From Pseudomonas farris (GTDB taxonomy: Bacteria; Pseudomonadota; Gammaproteobacteria; Pseudomonadales; Pseudomonadaceae): a stretch of DNA of 64,000 nt. The first letter of the stretch is position 1. Each line of letters opens with the position of its first letter. Under the pieces are notes generated by a model that ran no database searches, was not told the DNA's origin, and saw only the letters and a list, made by a program, of their open reading frames with translations. The translations under genes and the position numbers were made by a program. The stretch spans positions 62,001 to 126,000 of the forward strand of contig NZ_JAHSTV010000002.1 in assembly GCF_019145235.1 (NCBI RefSeq). Direction: 5' to 3'. Below are positions 25,270 to 33,520 of the stretch, piece after piece.

Positions 25270-25280
25270 GGATAACGGCC

Positions 25281-25952
25281 ATGAATTATCAATTTGATTT
25301 CCATTTTTTGACCGGCAACTTTGGTGCCCTGTGGGAAGGCCTCAAGGTCACCCTGCAACTGGCGCTGGTGTCGAACGTGGTGGGGCTGATACTCGGTTTT
25401 GGTCTGTGCCTGTTGACCTTGAACCGCTGGTTTTTCATCCGCTGGCCCGCTCAGCTGTTCATCGAGTTCTTCCGTTGCACGCCGGCCTTGTTGCAGATCG
25501 TCTGGTTCTTCTACTGCTTGCCGATGCTGTTCAACGTGTTCATCGATCCGATCACCATGGGCGTACTGGCCCTGGGGCTGAACCTCACCGCGTTCAACGC
25601 AGAAGCCTATCGGGCAGGGGTGCAAGCGGTTCCGCGCGAACATCTGGATGCCTGCGTTGCGCTGGGTCTGCGACCATGGCAGCGAACGCTTTACGTGATC
25701 CTCCCGCAAGCCCTGCGCACCGCGCTGCCGGTGCTGATGACCAACGGCATTTCAATTCTCCAGCAAAGTGCGCTGGTTGCCATTGTGGCGGTCGCTGACC
25801 TTATGTACGTCGGCAAAAGCATTGCCACTGAAGCCTATCGCCCACTCGAAACTTACTCGCTGATTGCCCTGATCTACTTCGCCCTCTCGTTGCCCATCGC
25901 GCAGTTGGTGCAGTGGCTCGAGCGACGCCAGGACACTGCGCTCGCGCGCTGA
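25281..25952 (+). CDS. amino-acid ABC transporter permease 1
   Basis: A 223-residue HisM/GlnP-type permease with about five membrane helices. The N-terminal LWEGLKVTLQLALVSNVVGLILG and the EAA-type loop HLDACVALGLRPWQRTLYVILPQALRTALP are diagnostic. It follows the ATPase gene by 11 bp, after GAGGATAACGGCC. It forms a heterodimeric channel with the next gene product. Confidence 0.92.
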   Translation: MNYQFDFHFLTGNFGALWEGLKVTLQLALVSNVVGLILGFGLCLLTLNRWFFIRWPAQLFIEFFRCTPALLQIVWFFYCLPMLFNVFIDPITMGVLALGLNLTAFNAEAYRAGVQAVPREHLDACVALGLRPWQRTLYVILPQALRTALPVLMTNGISILQQSALVAIVAVADLMYVGKSIATEAYRPLETYSLIALIYFALSLPIAQLVQWLERRQDTALAR

Positions 25953-25962
25953 GGAGACGATG

Positions 25963-26628
25963 ATGCAATTGGATTTCATGGTGGTCTTTTCCTATTGGCA
26001 GGTGTTGGCCAAAGGCTTGGCGCTGACGCTGGCGTTCACCGTCAGTTGCGCCGTGCTGGGGAGTGTTTGCGGGTTTCTCTTGAGCCTTTTGCGGCTCTCG
26101 AAAAGCCCCTTGATCCGAATCCCTACCGGGCTTTACGTCGAGCTTTTTCGCGGCACGCCGTTGCTGATTCAACTGTTCTGGATCTTCTTCTGCCTGCCCG
26201 TCGTGTTCGGTATCTCGGTTCCCCCCTACGTATCGGTGGTGTTGGCGTTGACGCTGTACATGACCGCCATCACCAGCGAGACCTTTCGCGGCGCGCTCAA
26301 GTCCATTCCGAGTGAGCAACACGATGCCTGCACTGCCCTTGGCGTGGCGTCGTGGAACAAGGTGTTTTACGTGATTTTCCCGCAAGCACTCTTGCGGGCA
26401 GTCCCGCCACTGCTTTCCAACGTGGTCAGCCTGTTCAAGGAAAGCGCGCTCATTTCGTCGGTGGGGATCGCTGACCTCATGTTCGTCGGCCAGAACATTT
26501 CCAACAGCACCGCACGCCCGGTCGAGTTCCTGTCGGCGGTGGCGGTGATTTATTTCCTGGTGGCGTTCCCCCTGACCCGACTGGTCGGCGTGATCGAAAC
26601 CCGGATGCTCAGACGCTACGCGTACTAA
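25963..26628 (+). CDS. amino-acid ABC transporter permease 2
   Basis: A 221-residue permease of the same family as its upstream neighbour: VLAKGLALTLAFTVSCAVLGSVCG, GLYVELFRGTPLLIQLFWIFFCLP, and the loop QHDACTALGVASWNKVFYVIFPQALLRAVPP. Two ATGs stand in tandem at 25960 and 25963; the second is better spaced from GAGGAG. The gap to permease 1 is about 10 bp, so the importer genes are one transcription unit. Confidence 0.92.
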   Translation: MQLDFMVVFSYWQVLAKGLALTLAFTVSCAVLGSVCGFLLSLLRLSKSPLIRIPTGLYVELFRGTPLLIQLFWIFFCLPVVFGISVPPYVSVVLALTLYMTAITSETFRGALKSIPSEQHDACTALGVASWNKVFYVIFPQALLRAVPPLLSNVVSLFKESALISSVGIADLMFVGQNISNSTARPVEFLSAVAVIYFLVAFPLTRLVGVIETRMLRRYAY

Positions 26629-26651
26629 CTCAACACACTGGAGATACTCCC

Positions 26652-27533
26652 ATGCAGCAACTCAAAGGCATCCTGCCAGCCCTGGTGACCCCGTTCGATC
26701 AATCCGGTGCGATCGATTACGACGTCCTTGCATCGATCATCGAATATCAACTCAAACAGGGCGTGAGCGGTTTCGTGCCACTGGGCTCTACGGGCGAATA
26801 CTACGCGCTGACCAATGATGAGCGTCGTCGGGTCATGGCCACTGTCCGTGAGGTGGTCGGTGATCGCGGCATGCTGATCGCTGGCGCCAACGGCTCGTGC
26901 ACCCGTGAGGTGATCGAGCAGGTCAAACAGGCTCGCGACATCGGTTACAGCAACCTGCTCATCGCGCCGCCGTACTACGCCATTCCGACCCAGGAAGAGC
27001 TGATCGGTCACTACGAAGCGATTCTCGACGCCGTCCCGGATGTGAACGTCGTTCTTTATAACTACCCGATCCGGACTAACGTTGAAGTGGGCTATAGCGT
27101 GCTCGATGCGCTCAAGGATCATGAGCGGGTGATCGGCATCAAGGAAAGTGCAGGCAGCCTGCTGCGCGCCATTGAGATCGGTGAAAACTATAAAGGCAAA
27201 ATCCAGCTGTCCTGCGGTTCCGATGACCAGGCGCTGGACTTTTTCCTGTGGGGCGCGACCAGCTGGATCTGCGCGCCGGCGAATTTCCTGTCGCCGCAAA
27301 TCGTTTCGTTCTACAACAAGTACACCTCAGGTGACTTGGCCGGTGCGCAGCAAATCGTGCGCTCCTTGTTCCCGTTAATGGCCAATCTGGAAAGCGGCAA
27401 GTTCATTCAGAAGGTCAAATACGGATGCGAACTGGCTGGCTTTGAAGTGGGTGTCGCGCGCATGCCGTTGTTGCCGCTGACGCCTGAGGAAAAAACCGAA
27501 TTCCGCAAAGAGTTCGAGAAGCTGCAAGGCTGA
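26652..27533 (+). CDS. dihydrodipicolinate synthase family lyase, probable pyrroline-4-hydroxy-2-carboxylate deaminase
   Basis: A 293-residue DapA/NAL-superfamily TIM barrel. PLGSTGEYYALT (43-54) is the substrate-carboxylate loop, the conserved Tyr lies in VLYNYPIR (136-138), and Schiff-base K164 lies in GIKES. In hydroxyproline degradation a family member (LhpC) deaminates and dehydrates pyrroline-4-hydroxy-2-carboxylate to 2-oxoglutarate semialdehyde. The FAD enzyme, aldehyde dehydrogenase and racemase-family gene next door support that over genuine DapA. Substrate remains inferred. Confidence 0.85.
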   Translation: MQQLKGILPALVTPFDQSGAIDYDVLASIIEYQLKQGVSGFVPLGSTGEYYALTNDERRRVMATVREVVGDRGMLIAGANGSCTREVIEQVKQARDIGYSNLLIAPPYYAIPTQEELIGHYEAILDAVPDVNVVLYNYPIRTNVEVGYSVLDALKDHERVIGIKESAGSLLRAIEIGENYKGKIQLSCGSDDQALDFFLWGATSWICAPANFLSPQIVSFYNKYTSGDLAGAQQIVRSLFPLMANLESGKFIQKVKYGCELAGFEVGVARMPLLPLTPEEKTEFRKEFEKLQG

Positions 27534-27641
27534 TACTTTCCCGCATCGGCCTCCACGCGGGCCGATGCGGGTAATGGCGTGTCCGTGTCAGGATGGGTTC
27601 CACCTGTACGGGCTCGGCTTCATGAAAGAGAGACGGTGTTT

Positions 27642-28928
27642 ATGACCCCTATGCAATCACCCATCCAGCAGCAAGCCGATCGCCAAACCGCGGTTGTCAT
27701 TGGCGCAGGCATCGTCGGCGTCTGCTGCGCCTTGTATCTGCAGCGCGAGGGTTATCGAGTCACGTTGATCGACCCCGAAGCGCCGGGCGACAGCACGGCC
27801 AAGTGGAGCTGCGGGCAAATGGCGGTGAGTGAAGTCATCCCGTTGTCCAAGCCGGGAATACTGAAAAAGATTCCGGGCTGGTTGCTGGATCAGAAAGGAC
27901 CATTGGCCTTGCGACCCAGTGCCTTGCCGGGAATCCTGCCGTGGTTTTTGCGGTTTTTGGCCTGCGCGCGGCATTCCAGGATTGTCGAGATTTCCAATGA
28001 GATGGCGACGCTGACGCATCATGTCTATGAAGACTATGCGCCCCTGCTGGACGCCTGTGCAGACAAGACATTGATGGGCGAGCGCCCGATTATCGAAGTC
28101 TTTGACACAGCGGCGGGGCTTGAACAGGAAGGACCGCATATGGAGCTGCGCAGGTCCCTCGGCTTCAAATCGCAGGTTTTGGATCGCGCAGCAATCGCCG
28201 ACCTTGAACCTGCATTGGCCGGTAAATTCAGCCACGGGCTGCTGTTTCCCGATTGGCGTGCGGTCAGCGACACCAAAGGATTTATTGCCGCGTTGACGCA
28301 AAGTTTCGTCGATCAGGGCGGCGTCAGGATGCGTGCTCAGGTGAAGCACATCGATGAGGTCGCAGACCGGGCCAGCGGCGTGACCGTGACCACCGGTGAG
28401 CGTTACGCCGCTGATCATGTGGTGATCGCGGCCGGTACCGGCTCACGACAATTCTTCGAGCAGACAGGCGCCAGCGTGCCTCTGGCGGGTATTGCCGGCT
28501 ATCAAGTGCTGCTCCCGCATTCCGGTGTCGAGGTTCGTCATTCGGTGATTTACGCCGACGGCGGTTTTTGCTTCGCGCCGATGACCCGAGGCCTGCAAAT
28601 AGGCGGAACGATCGAGTTCGCCGGCCCCAATGCCGCGCCTAATTACAAGCGTGCGGAGATCATCCTGGAGAAGGCGCGCAAGATCCTTCCTCAGTTGAAG
28701 ATCGACGACCTTGAATACGGCGTGGGTTATCGCCCATTTCTGCCGGACACCAAACCAGTCATCGATCGTAGTGATCGGCTCAAAAACGTATTCCTTGCGT
28801 TCGGTCACGGTCAACTGGGGCTGACCCTGGGTGCAACGACCGGGCGACTCATTACAGACCTGGTCGCCGGGCGCAAACCTGCCCAGGACCTGACCCCATT
28901 CAGTGCCAAACGCTTTGCTTTCAATTGA
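27642..28928 (+). CDS. FAD-dependent D-amino-acid oxidoreductase, probable D-hydroxyproline dehydrogenase
   Basis: A 428-residue DadA/DAO-type flavoprotein. The dinucleotide motif AVVIGAGIVGVCCALYLQREG spans about 17-37. WSCGQMAVSEVIPLSKPGIL follows, as in DadA-like enzymes. The C-terminal VFLAFGHGQLGLTLGATTGRLITDLV closes the FAD site. The ATG at 27642 is preferred to upstream codons. Context suggests oxidation of cis-4-hydroxy-D-proline to the pyrroline; alternatives are other D-amino acids. Confidence 0.86.
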   Translation: MTPMQSPIQQQADRQTAVVIGAGIVGVCCALYLQREGYRVTLIDPEAPGDSTAKWSCGQMAVSEVIPLSKPGILKKIPGWLLDQKGPLALRPSALPGILPWFLRFLACARHSRIVEISNEMATLTHHVYEDYAPLLDACADKTLMGERPIIEVFDTAAGLEQEGPHMELRRSLGFKSQVLDRAAIADLEPALAGKFSHGLLFPDWRAVSDTKGFIAALTQSFVDQGGVRMRAQVKHIDEVADRASGVTVTTGERYAADHVVIAAGTGSRQFFEQTGASVPLAGIAGYQVLLPHSGVEVRHSVIYADGGFCFAPMTRGLQIGGTIEFAGPNAAPNYKRAEIILEKARKILPQLKIDDLEYGVGYRPFLPDTKPVIDRSDRLKNVFLAFGHGQLGLTLGATTGRLITDLVAGRKPAQDLTPFSAKRFAFN

Positions 28929-28936
28929 GGCCATTC

Positions 28937-30418
28937 ATGAAATCCTACGACCTGCTTTACATCGACGGCCAATGGGTCAGCCCCGCCGAGGGCGGCAGCT
29001 TCGAGACCATCGACCCGAGCAATGAGTGTGTGATCACCCGCGTGGCCGCCGCGACCGCGCAAGACATCGACCTGGCGGTCAAAGCCGCGCGCCGCGCTTT
29101 TGATGACGGTCCCTGGCCACAGATGACCGGGGCTGAGCGCGCCATCGTGCTGCGCCGAATCGCCGCCGGGATTCGCGAGCGTCAGCAAACCTTGGCCGAG
29201 CTGGAGGTGCGAGACAACGGCAAGCCTTTGCCGGAAGCCCTGTGGGACATCGGCGATACGGCGGGTTGTTTCGACTTCTATGCCGATCTGGCCGAAGAGC
29301 TCGATGGGCATCGGGAGCAACCGATCGCCCTCGCGGATGAACGCTTCAGCTCGATCGCCCGTAAAGAGCCCATGGGTGTCGCGGGCGCGATCATTCCCTG
29401 GAATTTCCCGATGCTGATGGCGGCATGGAAAGTCGCCCCCGCGCTCGCGGCGGGCTGCTGCATGGTGTTGAAACCGTCCGAACTCACGCCGCTGACGGCA
29501 TTGGAACTGGCCGACATCGCCCATCAGGCCGGCCTGCCCGCCGGTGTGTTGAACGTCGTGACCGGTCTGGGCAGCGAGGCTGGCGCGCCGTTGAGTGAGC
29601 ATCCGGGCATCGACAAACTGGCCTTCACCGGCAGCGTGCCGACCGGAACGAAGATCATGCAGTCGGCGGCTCGCGACATCAAAAACATCAGCCTGGAACT
29701 GGGCGGCAAGTCGCCGTTCATCATTTTCAATGACAGCGATATCGAGGCTGCCGTCGAATGGATCATGTTCGGGATTTTCTGGAACCAGGGCGAAGTGTGT
29801 TCAGCGACCTCCCGTGTGCTGGTCCAGCGTGATCTGTACGAGCCTTTGCTCAAGCGCCTGGTCGAACAGACCCGCAGCCTGAGTATCGGCAATGGCCTGA
29901 AAGAAGGCGTTTTGCTTGGCCCGCTGGTGAGCCGTGGCCAATACGACAAAGTGCTGGAAGCCATCGCCAAAGGGCAGGAGGAGGGCGCAACCTTGTTGTA
30001 CGGCGGCACGCGCCCGGCTGATTGTGAAAAAGGCTACTTCCTGACGCCGGCGATTTTTGCCGATGTGCCCGAAGAGAGCTGGATCTGGAAAGAGGAAATC
30101 TTCGGCCCGGTAGTGTGCGTGCGTCCATTCGACGATGAGGCCGAGGCATTGCGCAGCGCCAACGATTCACGCTTCGGTCTCGCGGCGGCGGTGATGTCCA
30201 GGGATCTGCAGCGGGCGGAGCGAGTCGCGCGCGGGCTGCGGGCCGGTATCGTCTGGGTCAACTGTTCGCAGCCTACCTTCACCGAAGCGCCTTGGGGCGG
30301 CTACAAACAGAGCGGGATCGGCCGTGAACTGGGTGAGTGGGGCTTGAACAATTACCTGGAAACCAAGCAGATCACCCGTTATGACAGCCAACAGCCTTGG
30401 GGCTGGTACATCAAGTAG
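28937..30418 (+). CDS. aldehyde dehydrogenase, probable 2-oxoglutarate semialdehyde dehydrogenase
   Basis: A 493-residue NAD(P)-dependent aldehyde dehydrogenase with N156 in PWNFP, general base E254 in LELGGKSP and catalytic C288 in FWNQGEVCSA. The length is normal. The start at 28937 lies 8 bp after the previous stop, suggesting tight coupling. Its place after the DHDPS-family and FAD genes suggests oxidation of 2-oxoglutarate semialdehyde to 2-oxoglutarate. Betaine-aldehyde-like substrates cannot be excluded from sequence alone. Confidence 0.88.
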   Translation: MKSYDLLYIDGQWVSPAEGGSFETIDPSNECVITRVAAATAQDIDLAVKAARRAFDDGPWPQMTGAERAIVLRRIAAGIRERQQTLAELEVRDNGKPLPEALWDIGDTAGCFDFYADLAEELDGHREQPIALADERFSSIARKEPMGVAGAIIPWNFPMLMAAWKVAPALAAGCCMVLKPSELTPLTALELADIAHQAGLPAGVLNVVTGLGSEAGAPLSEHPGIDKLAFTGSVPTGTKIMQSAARDIKNISLELGGKSPFIIFNDSDIEAAVEWIMFGIFWNQGEVCSATSRVLVQRDLYEPLLKRLVEQTRSLSIGNGLKEGVLLGPLVSRGQYDKVLEAIAKGQEEGATLLYGGTRPADCEKGYFLTPAIFADVPEESWIWKEEIFGPVVCVRPFDDEAEALRSANDSRFGLAAAVMSRDLQRAERVARGLRAGIVWVNCSQPTFTEAPWGGYKQSGIGRELGEWGLNNYLETKQITRYDSQQPWGWYIK

Positions 30419-30429
30419 AGGAGGCCGAG

Positions 30430-31452
30430 ATGCGCTGGAAGAAAACCCTGCAAATGGCCGACGTGCATTGCGAAGGCGAGATCGGCAAAGTCATTACCGG
30501 TGGCGTGCTCGACATCCCCGGCAAGACCATGCTCGACAAGATGAATTACATCAACGAAGTGGACGACAGCCTGCGTCGGCTCGTGGTGCTGGAACCTCGT
30601 GGCTGCCTGCAAATGTCCGTCAACCTGCTGTTGCCGCCAACCCGGCCGGAGGCGCAGGCCGGCTTCATCGTACTGCAAGCGGACAAGGCTCACCCGATGT
30701 CCGGCAGCAACTGCATCTGTGTGGTCACCGCGTTGCTGGAGCTGGGCATTTTGCCGATGCAGGAGCCGTCCACCACCGTGGTGCTTGACACGCCGGCCGG
30801 CCTGGTCACGGCGCGTGCCCAGTGTGCGGATGGGCGCTGTGTTAGCGTCTCGCTGGATATGGTGCCCTCGTTCGTCGAGCATTTGGACGTGGTCATCGAA
30901 ACCGCCGAGTATGGACCGATCAAGGCTGACATCGCTTTTGGTGGTGTTTATTACGCGCTGGTGGATGTCGATCAGATCGGCCTGAGTATCGCCCCGGAAA
31001 ACGCCCGTACGCTGGCAAGCGAGGGAGTGCGTTTGCGGCGCGTGATCAACGAGCAGATAGTGGTCCGCCATCCGTTGATCAAAGAGCTGAATGAAGTCGC
31101 GTACGTGATGTTCCGCAATCGCCTCGACGATAAAACCTGGCAAACCTGCACCACCTTGCCGCCCGGCCGAGTGGACCGTTCGCCGTGCGGTACGGGCAGC
31201 TCCGCGAACCTGGCGACCTTGAGCGCGCGCGGTCTGGTGCGGCCAGGCGATCAGCTCACCTCGCGTTCCACCATCGGTGGTGAATTCAAGGTCGAGTTGT
31301 TGGGCCTGACCGAGGTAGGAGATCGGCCTGCGGTATTGCCGAGAATCACCGGGCGTGCCTGGGTGTATGGTTTGCATCAGATCGGTGTGGACCCGGACGA
31401 TCCGCTTCGCGAAGGGTTCATGCTGAGCGATACCTGGGGCGAAGGTTTCTAA
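30430..31452 (+). CDS. proline racemase superfamily protein with Ser/Cys catalytic pair, probable hydroxyproline 2-epimerase
   Basis: A 340-residue proline-racemase-fold enzyme. The first active-site segment is HPMSGSNCICVVTALLELG, so the usual MCGH Cys is replaced by S91. The second, DRSPCGTGSSA, retains Cys near residue 253. Ser/Cys members are known in this superfamily and are reported as 3-/4-hydroxyproline epimerases, whereas Cys/Thr members are dehydratases. GAGGAGG precedes the ATG at 30430, and the gene is 11 bp after the aldehyde dehydrogenase. It would feed the D-hydroxyproline oxidoreductase upstream. Confidence 0.85.
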   Translation: MRWKKTLQMADVHCEGEIGKVITGGVLDIPGKTMLDKMNYINEVDDSLRRLVVLEPRGCLQMSVNLLLPPTRPEAQAGFIVLQADKAHPMSGSNCICVVTALLELGILPMQEPSTTVVLDTPAGLVTARAQCADGRCVSVSLDMVPSFVEHLDVVIETAEYGPIKADIAFGGVYYALVDVDQIGLSIAPENARTLASEGVRLRRVINEQIVVRHPLIKELNEVAYVMFRNRLDDKTWQTCTTLPPGRVDRSPCGTGSSANLATLSARGLVRPGDQLTSRSTIGGEFKVELLGLTEVGDRPAVLPRITGRAWVYGLHQIGVDPDDPLREGFMLSDTWGEGF

Positions 31453-31521
31453 CCGAGCCTTGGCTGATGCTAAAGTTGCGGGCCGGACAGACGTCCGGCC
31501 CGCACCGCTGAGAGCTGCCTG

Positions 31522-32232
31522 ATGAGCAAAGACACCGCTGAACCCAACGCAAGCGTCAAACGCCATGGTGGGCGTTACATTTACGAGGAGCTGCGTAAAC
31601 AGATCCTGACGCTCAAGCTCAAGCCAGGCACGCCGCTGGATGAGGTGTCGTTGGCGGCGCAATTCGGGCTGTCACGCTCGCCGGTACGCGACGCCCTGGC
31701 GCGACTGATCAGCGAAGGGCTGGTCACGATTCTGCCCAATCGCACCACGTTGGTGACACCGTTCGAGATCGAAGAATTCCCTAATTACATCTCCGCCCTG
31801 GACCTGATTCAGCGTGCCGTCACAAGGCTGGCGGCGTTACAGCGCACCGAAGACGACCTGATGCGTATTCGCGCCGCCGATGCGGCCTATCTGGAAGCCG
31901 TCAGCACCGGGGATTTTCAGGCGATGTCGGAAATGAACAAAGCCTTCCACATGACCATCGCCGAAGCCGGCAAGAATCCCTACTTCATCAACTATTACGA
32001 GAAGCTCCTGGGGGAAGGCCAGCGACTGCTGCATCTGCATTTCGACTACATCATCAGCGCTGCCAGCACCAGCACGCGGTTGGGGCGTGACCATGATGAA
32101 ATGATCGACGCCATCGCGGCGCGCAATCCGGATGAGGCCGAACAGGCCGCGCATGAACACACCATGCTGTTTCAGCGTCGTTTCCTGGCTTACATGCAGC
32201 AGAACCTCACGGGCAGCATGTCCGTGAATTAA
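31522..32232 (+). CDS. GntR family regulator (FCD subfamily)
   Basis: A 236-residue regulator. The N-terminal winged helix (about 18-85) contains YIYEELRKQILTLKLKPGTPLDE and FGLSRSPVRDALARLISEGLV. The C-terminal helical FCD effector domain includes FHMTIAEAGKNPYFINYYE and HDEMIDAIAARNPDEAEQAAHEH with metal/ligand-binding His and Asp positions. It follows the catabolic operon on the same strand and is its likely regulator, perhaps at the direct repeat 23459-23479. Confidence 0.88.
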   Translation: MSKDTAEPNASVKRHGGRYIYEELRKQILTLKLKPGTPLDEVSLAAQFGLSRSPVRDALARLISEGLVTILPNRTTLVTPFEIEEFPNYISALDLIQRAVTRLAALQRTEDDLMRIRAADAAYLEAVSTGDFQAMSEMNKAFHMTIAEAGKNPYFINYYEKLLGEGQRLLHLHFDYIISAASTSTRLGRDHDEMIDAIAARNPDEAEQAAHEHTMLFQRRFLAYMQQNLTGSMSVN

Positions 32233-32328
32233 ATCGTCATTGGGGGGCGTTAGTATTTTTCCATTCTGCGGTCATTCCCCTTGAAGAGAATCGGTCTAAA
32301 AAGCCCGACCCAGGCGTCGATCAATTTG

Positions 32329-32580
32329 CTATCCTGAAGTTGTAGGTGAAGACGCAGACTGATGCGCAAAGGGATAGCGAGGAAGCGTGGGGCGCGCTCC
32401 CAAGGGTACACGGTTAGAAAGATCTCCGCGCTGAGATCCAGCCCTTATGCCGTGTGAGGCAGAACAGCCCAAAGCAACAATTACTGTTCTGTGAGAGGCC
32501 CGATAAACCTTGTAAGCCAGAGACCAGCACTGGCCACCTACATCGATTTCCAAAGCCCGCCTTGTGCGGGCTTTTTCGTG
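32329..32580 (+). ncRNA. candidate structured small RNA
   Basis: A gene-free segment between two minus-facing and plus-facing genes carries a CTATCCT -10-like box (32329-32335) and a run of clean stems: CGCA/TGCG (32353/32363), GATCTC/GAGATC (32421/32433) nested within ACACGG/CCGTGT (32408/32450), CAGAACAG/CTGTTCTG (32460/32484), and a terminator at 32552. AAGGG at 32402 could also pair with CCCTT at 32442, crossing the ACACGG stem as a pseudoknot or alternative fold. No credible reading frame or ribosome binding site is present. I could not match it to a known sRNA family. Confidence 0.45.
32552..32577 (+). terminator. strong intrinsic terminator
   Basis: AAAGCCCGC and GCGGGCTTT form a 9-bp stem with a CTTGT loop and are followed by TTC. 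It ends the candidate sRNA and lies 25 bp from the stop of the convergent oxidoreductase. Confidence 0.8.
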
Positions 32581-32601
32581 TTTGCGGGTAGCCAGTTTGT
32601 T

Positions 32602-33435
32602 CTATACGGCGCGCGCTTTTGCGGATACGGCGCGAACGCCTGGTTCATCGCGTTCCGCCTGTCTGACGTGAACCGCAAAGCCAGACTGATCCGAAGCAAT
32701 CTCGGCGCGTAACGTGAGTTGCGGGATGTCGTACGCCCCGGCATTTTGCGCTAGGAAAGGAATCGGTGCGGTCTTCCATAGGTCATCAAGCCGTTGGCCG
32801 AGCGCGTCGCAGGTCGTCGAAAATCTCTCCTCATCCATTCGGCTGGTGCGATAGATCACGAACGGTGGCAGCACGTCGAAACCGGGATAAAACAGTACGC
32901 CATGCTGAATGGGGAATAGCAGATCATCGATGGGCCCATTGATGCCCCGAGGGCTGTAATGCGACTCCCATCCGCCCGCAGTGACGATCAGCATCGCCCG
33001 TTTGCCCGCCAGCGTGCCTTCTCCATAGCGATTGCCCCAGCGCGCATCGGAGTGTTCCCCCACGCCATAGGCAAACCCATAGGCATAGACGCGTTCCACC
33101 CAGCCTTTGAGAATCGCCGGCATTGAGAACCACCACAGTGGAAACTGCAGAATGACGGTATCGGCCCAGAGCAGTTTTTCCTGTTCGAGGGCGATGTCCT
33201 GGCTTTGCCGGCCTTCTTCGAACGCATGTTTGGAGTCCAGCGAAGGATTGAACCGTGAGTCGGCTGGCCGGCCGGGATTGTCATCGGCGTCGAGGGAAGC
33301 TTTCCAGTCCATCGCGTATAGATCGGAGACCTGCACCTGGTGGCCGGCAGCCTCCAGGCGTTTGACGGCAAAGTCTTTGAGCGAGCCGTTCAATGATTTG
33401 GGTTCGGGATGGGCATAAACAAGCAGAACATTCAT
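32602..33435 (-). CDS. NAD(P)H dehydrogenase (quinone)-like flavodoxin-fold oxidoreductase
   Basis: A 277-residue flavodoxin_2/NQO1-type flavoprotein: MNVLLVYAHPEPKSLNGSLKDFAV binds FMN/FAD phosphate, and ILQFPLWWFSMPAILKGWVERVYAYGFAYG is the diagnostic middle motif. The ATG at 33435 has GGAG 8 bases upstream. It is divergently transcribed from the LysR gene with a shared palindrome at 33484, so it is probably the target of that regulator. Predicted role: two-electron reduction of quinones or similar electrophiles. Confidence 0.88.
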   Translation of the reverse strand: MNVLLVYAHPEPKSLNGSLKDFAVKRLEAAGHQVQVSDLYAMDWKASLDADDNPGRPADSRFNPSLDSKHAFEEGRQSQDIALEQEKLLWADTVILQFPLWWFSMPAILKGWVERVYAYGFAYGVGEHSDARWGNRYGEGTLAGKRAMLIVTAGGWESHYSPRGINGPIDDLLFPIQHGVLFYPGFDVLPPFVIYRTSRMDEERFSTTCDALGQRLDDLWKTAPIPFLAQNAGAYDIPQLTLRAEIASDQSGFAVHVRQAERDEPGVRAVSAKARAV

Positions 33436-33483
33436 GGCTGAGTCTCCAGTGTCAGGAGCCAGCAGAGTCGGGCTTTGCCAGGT

Positions 33484-33507
33484 ATATTGGAAATGAATAA
33501 CCAATAT
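33484..33507. promoter_or_regulatory. LysR-type palindromic operator
   Basis: ATATTGG-N10-CCAATAT is a perfect interrupted palindrome with the T-N11-A character of LysR sites. It lies in the 85-bp gap between the oxidoreductase and the LysR gene, overlapping a spurious ATG at 33506. Confidence 0.65.
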
Positions 33508-33520
33508 GCCAGGTATTACC

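Noticed and set aside
32281..32580. Cobalamin riboswitch or 6S/RNase P RNA in the 32.3-32.6 kb segment
   Set aside because: The B12-box and 6S long-hairpin organisation are not evident, RNase P core motifs are absent, and no B12 gene follows. Kept only as an unassigned candidate sRNA.
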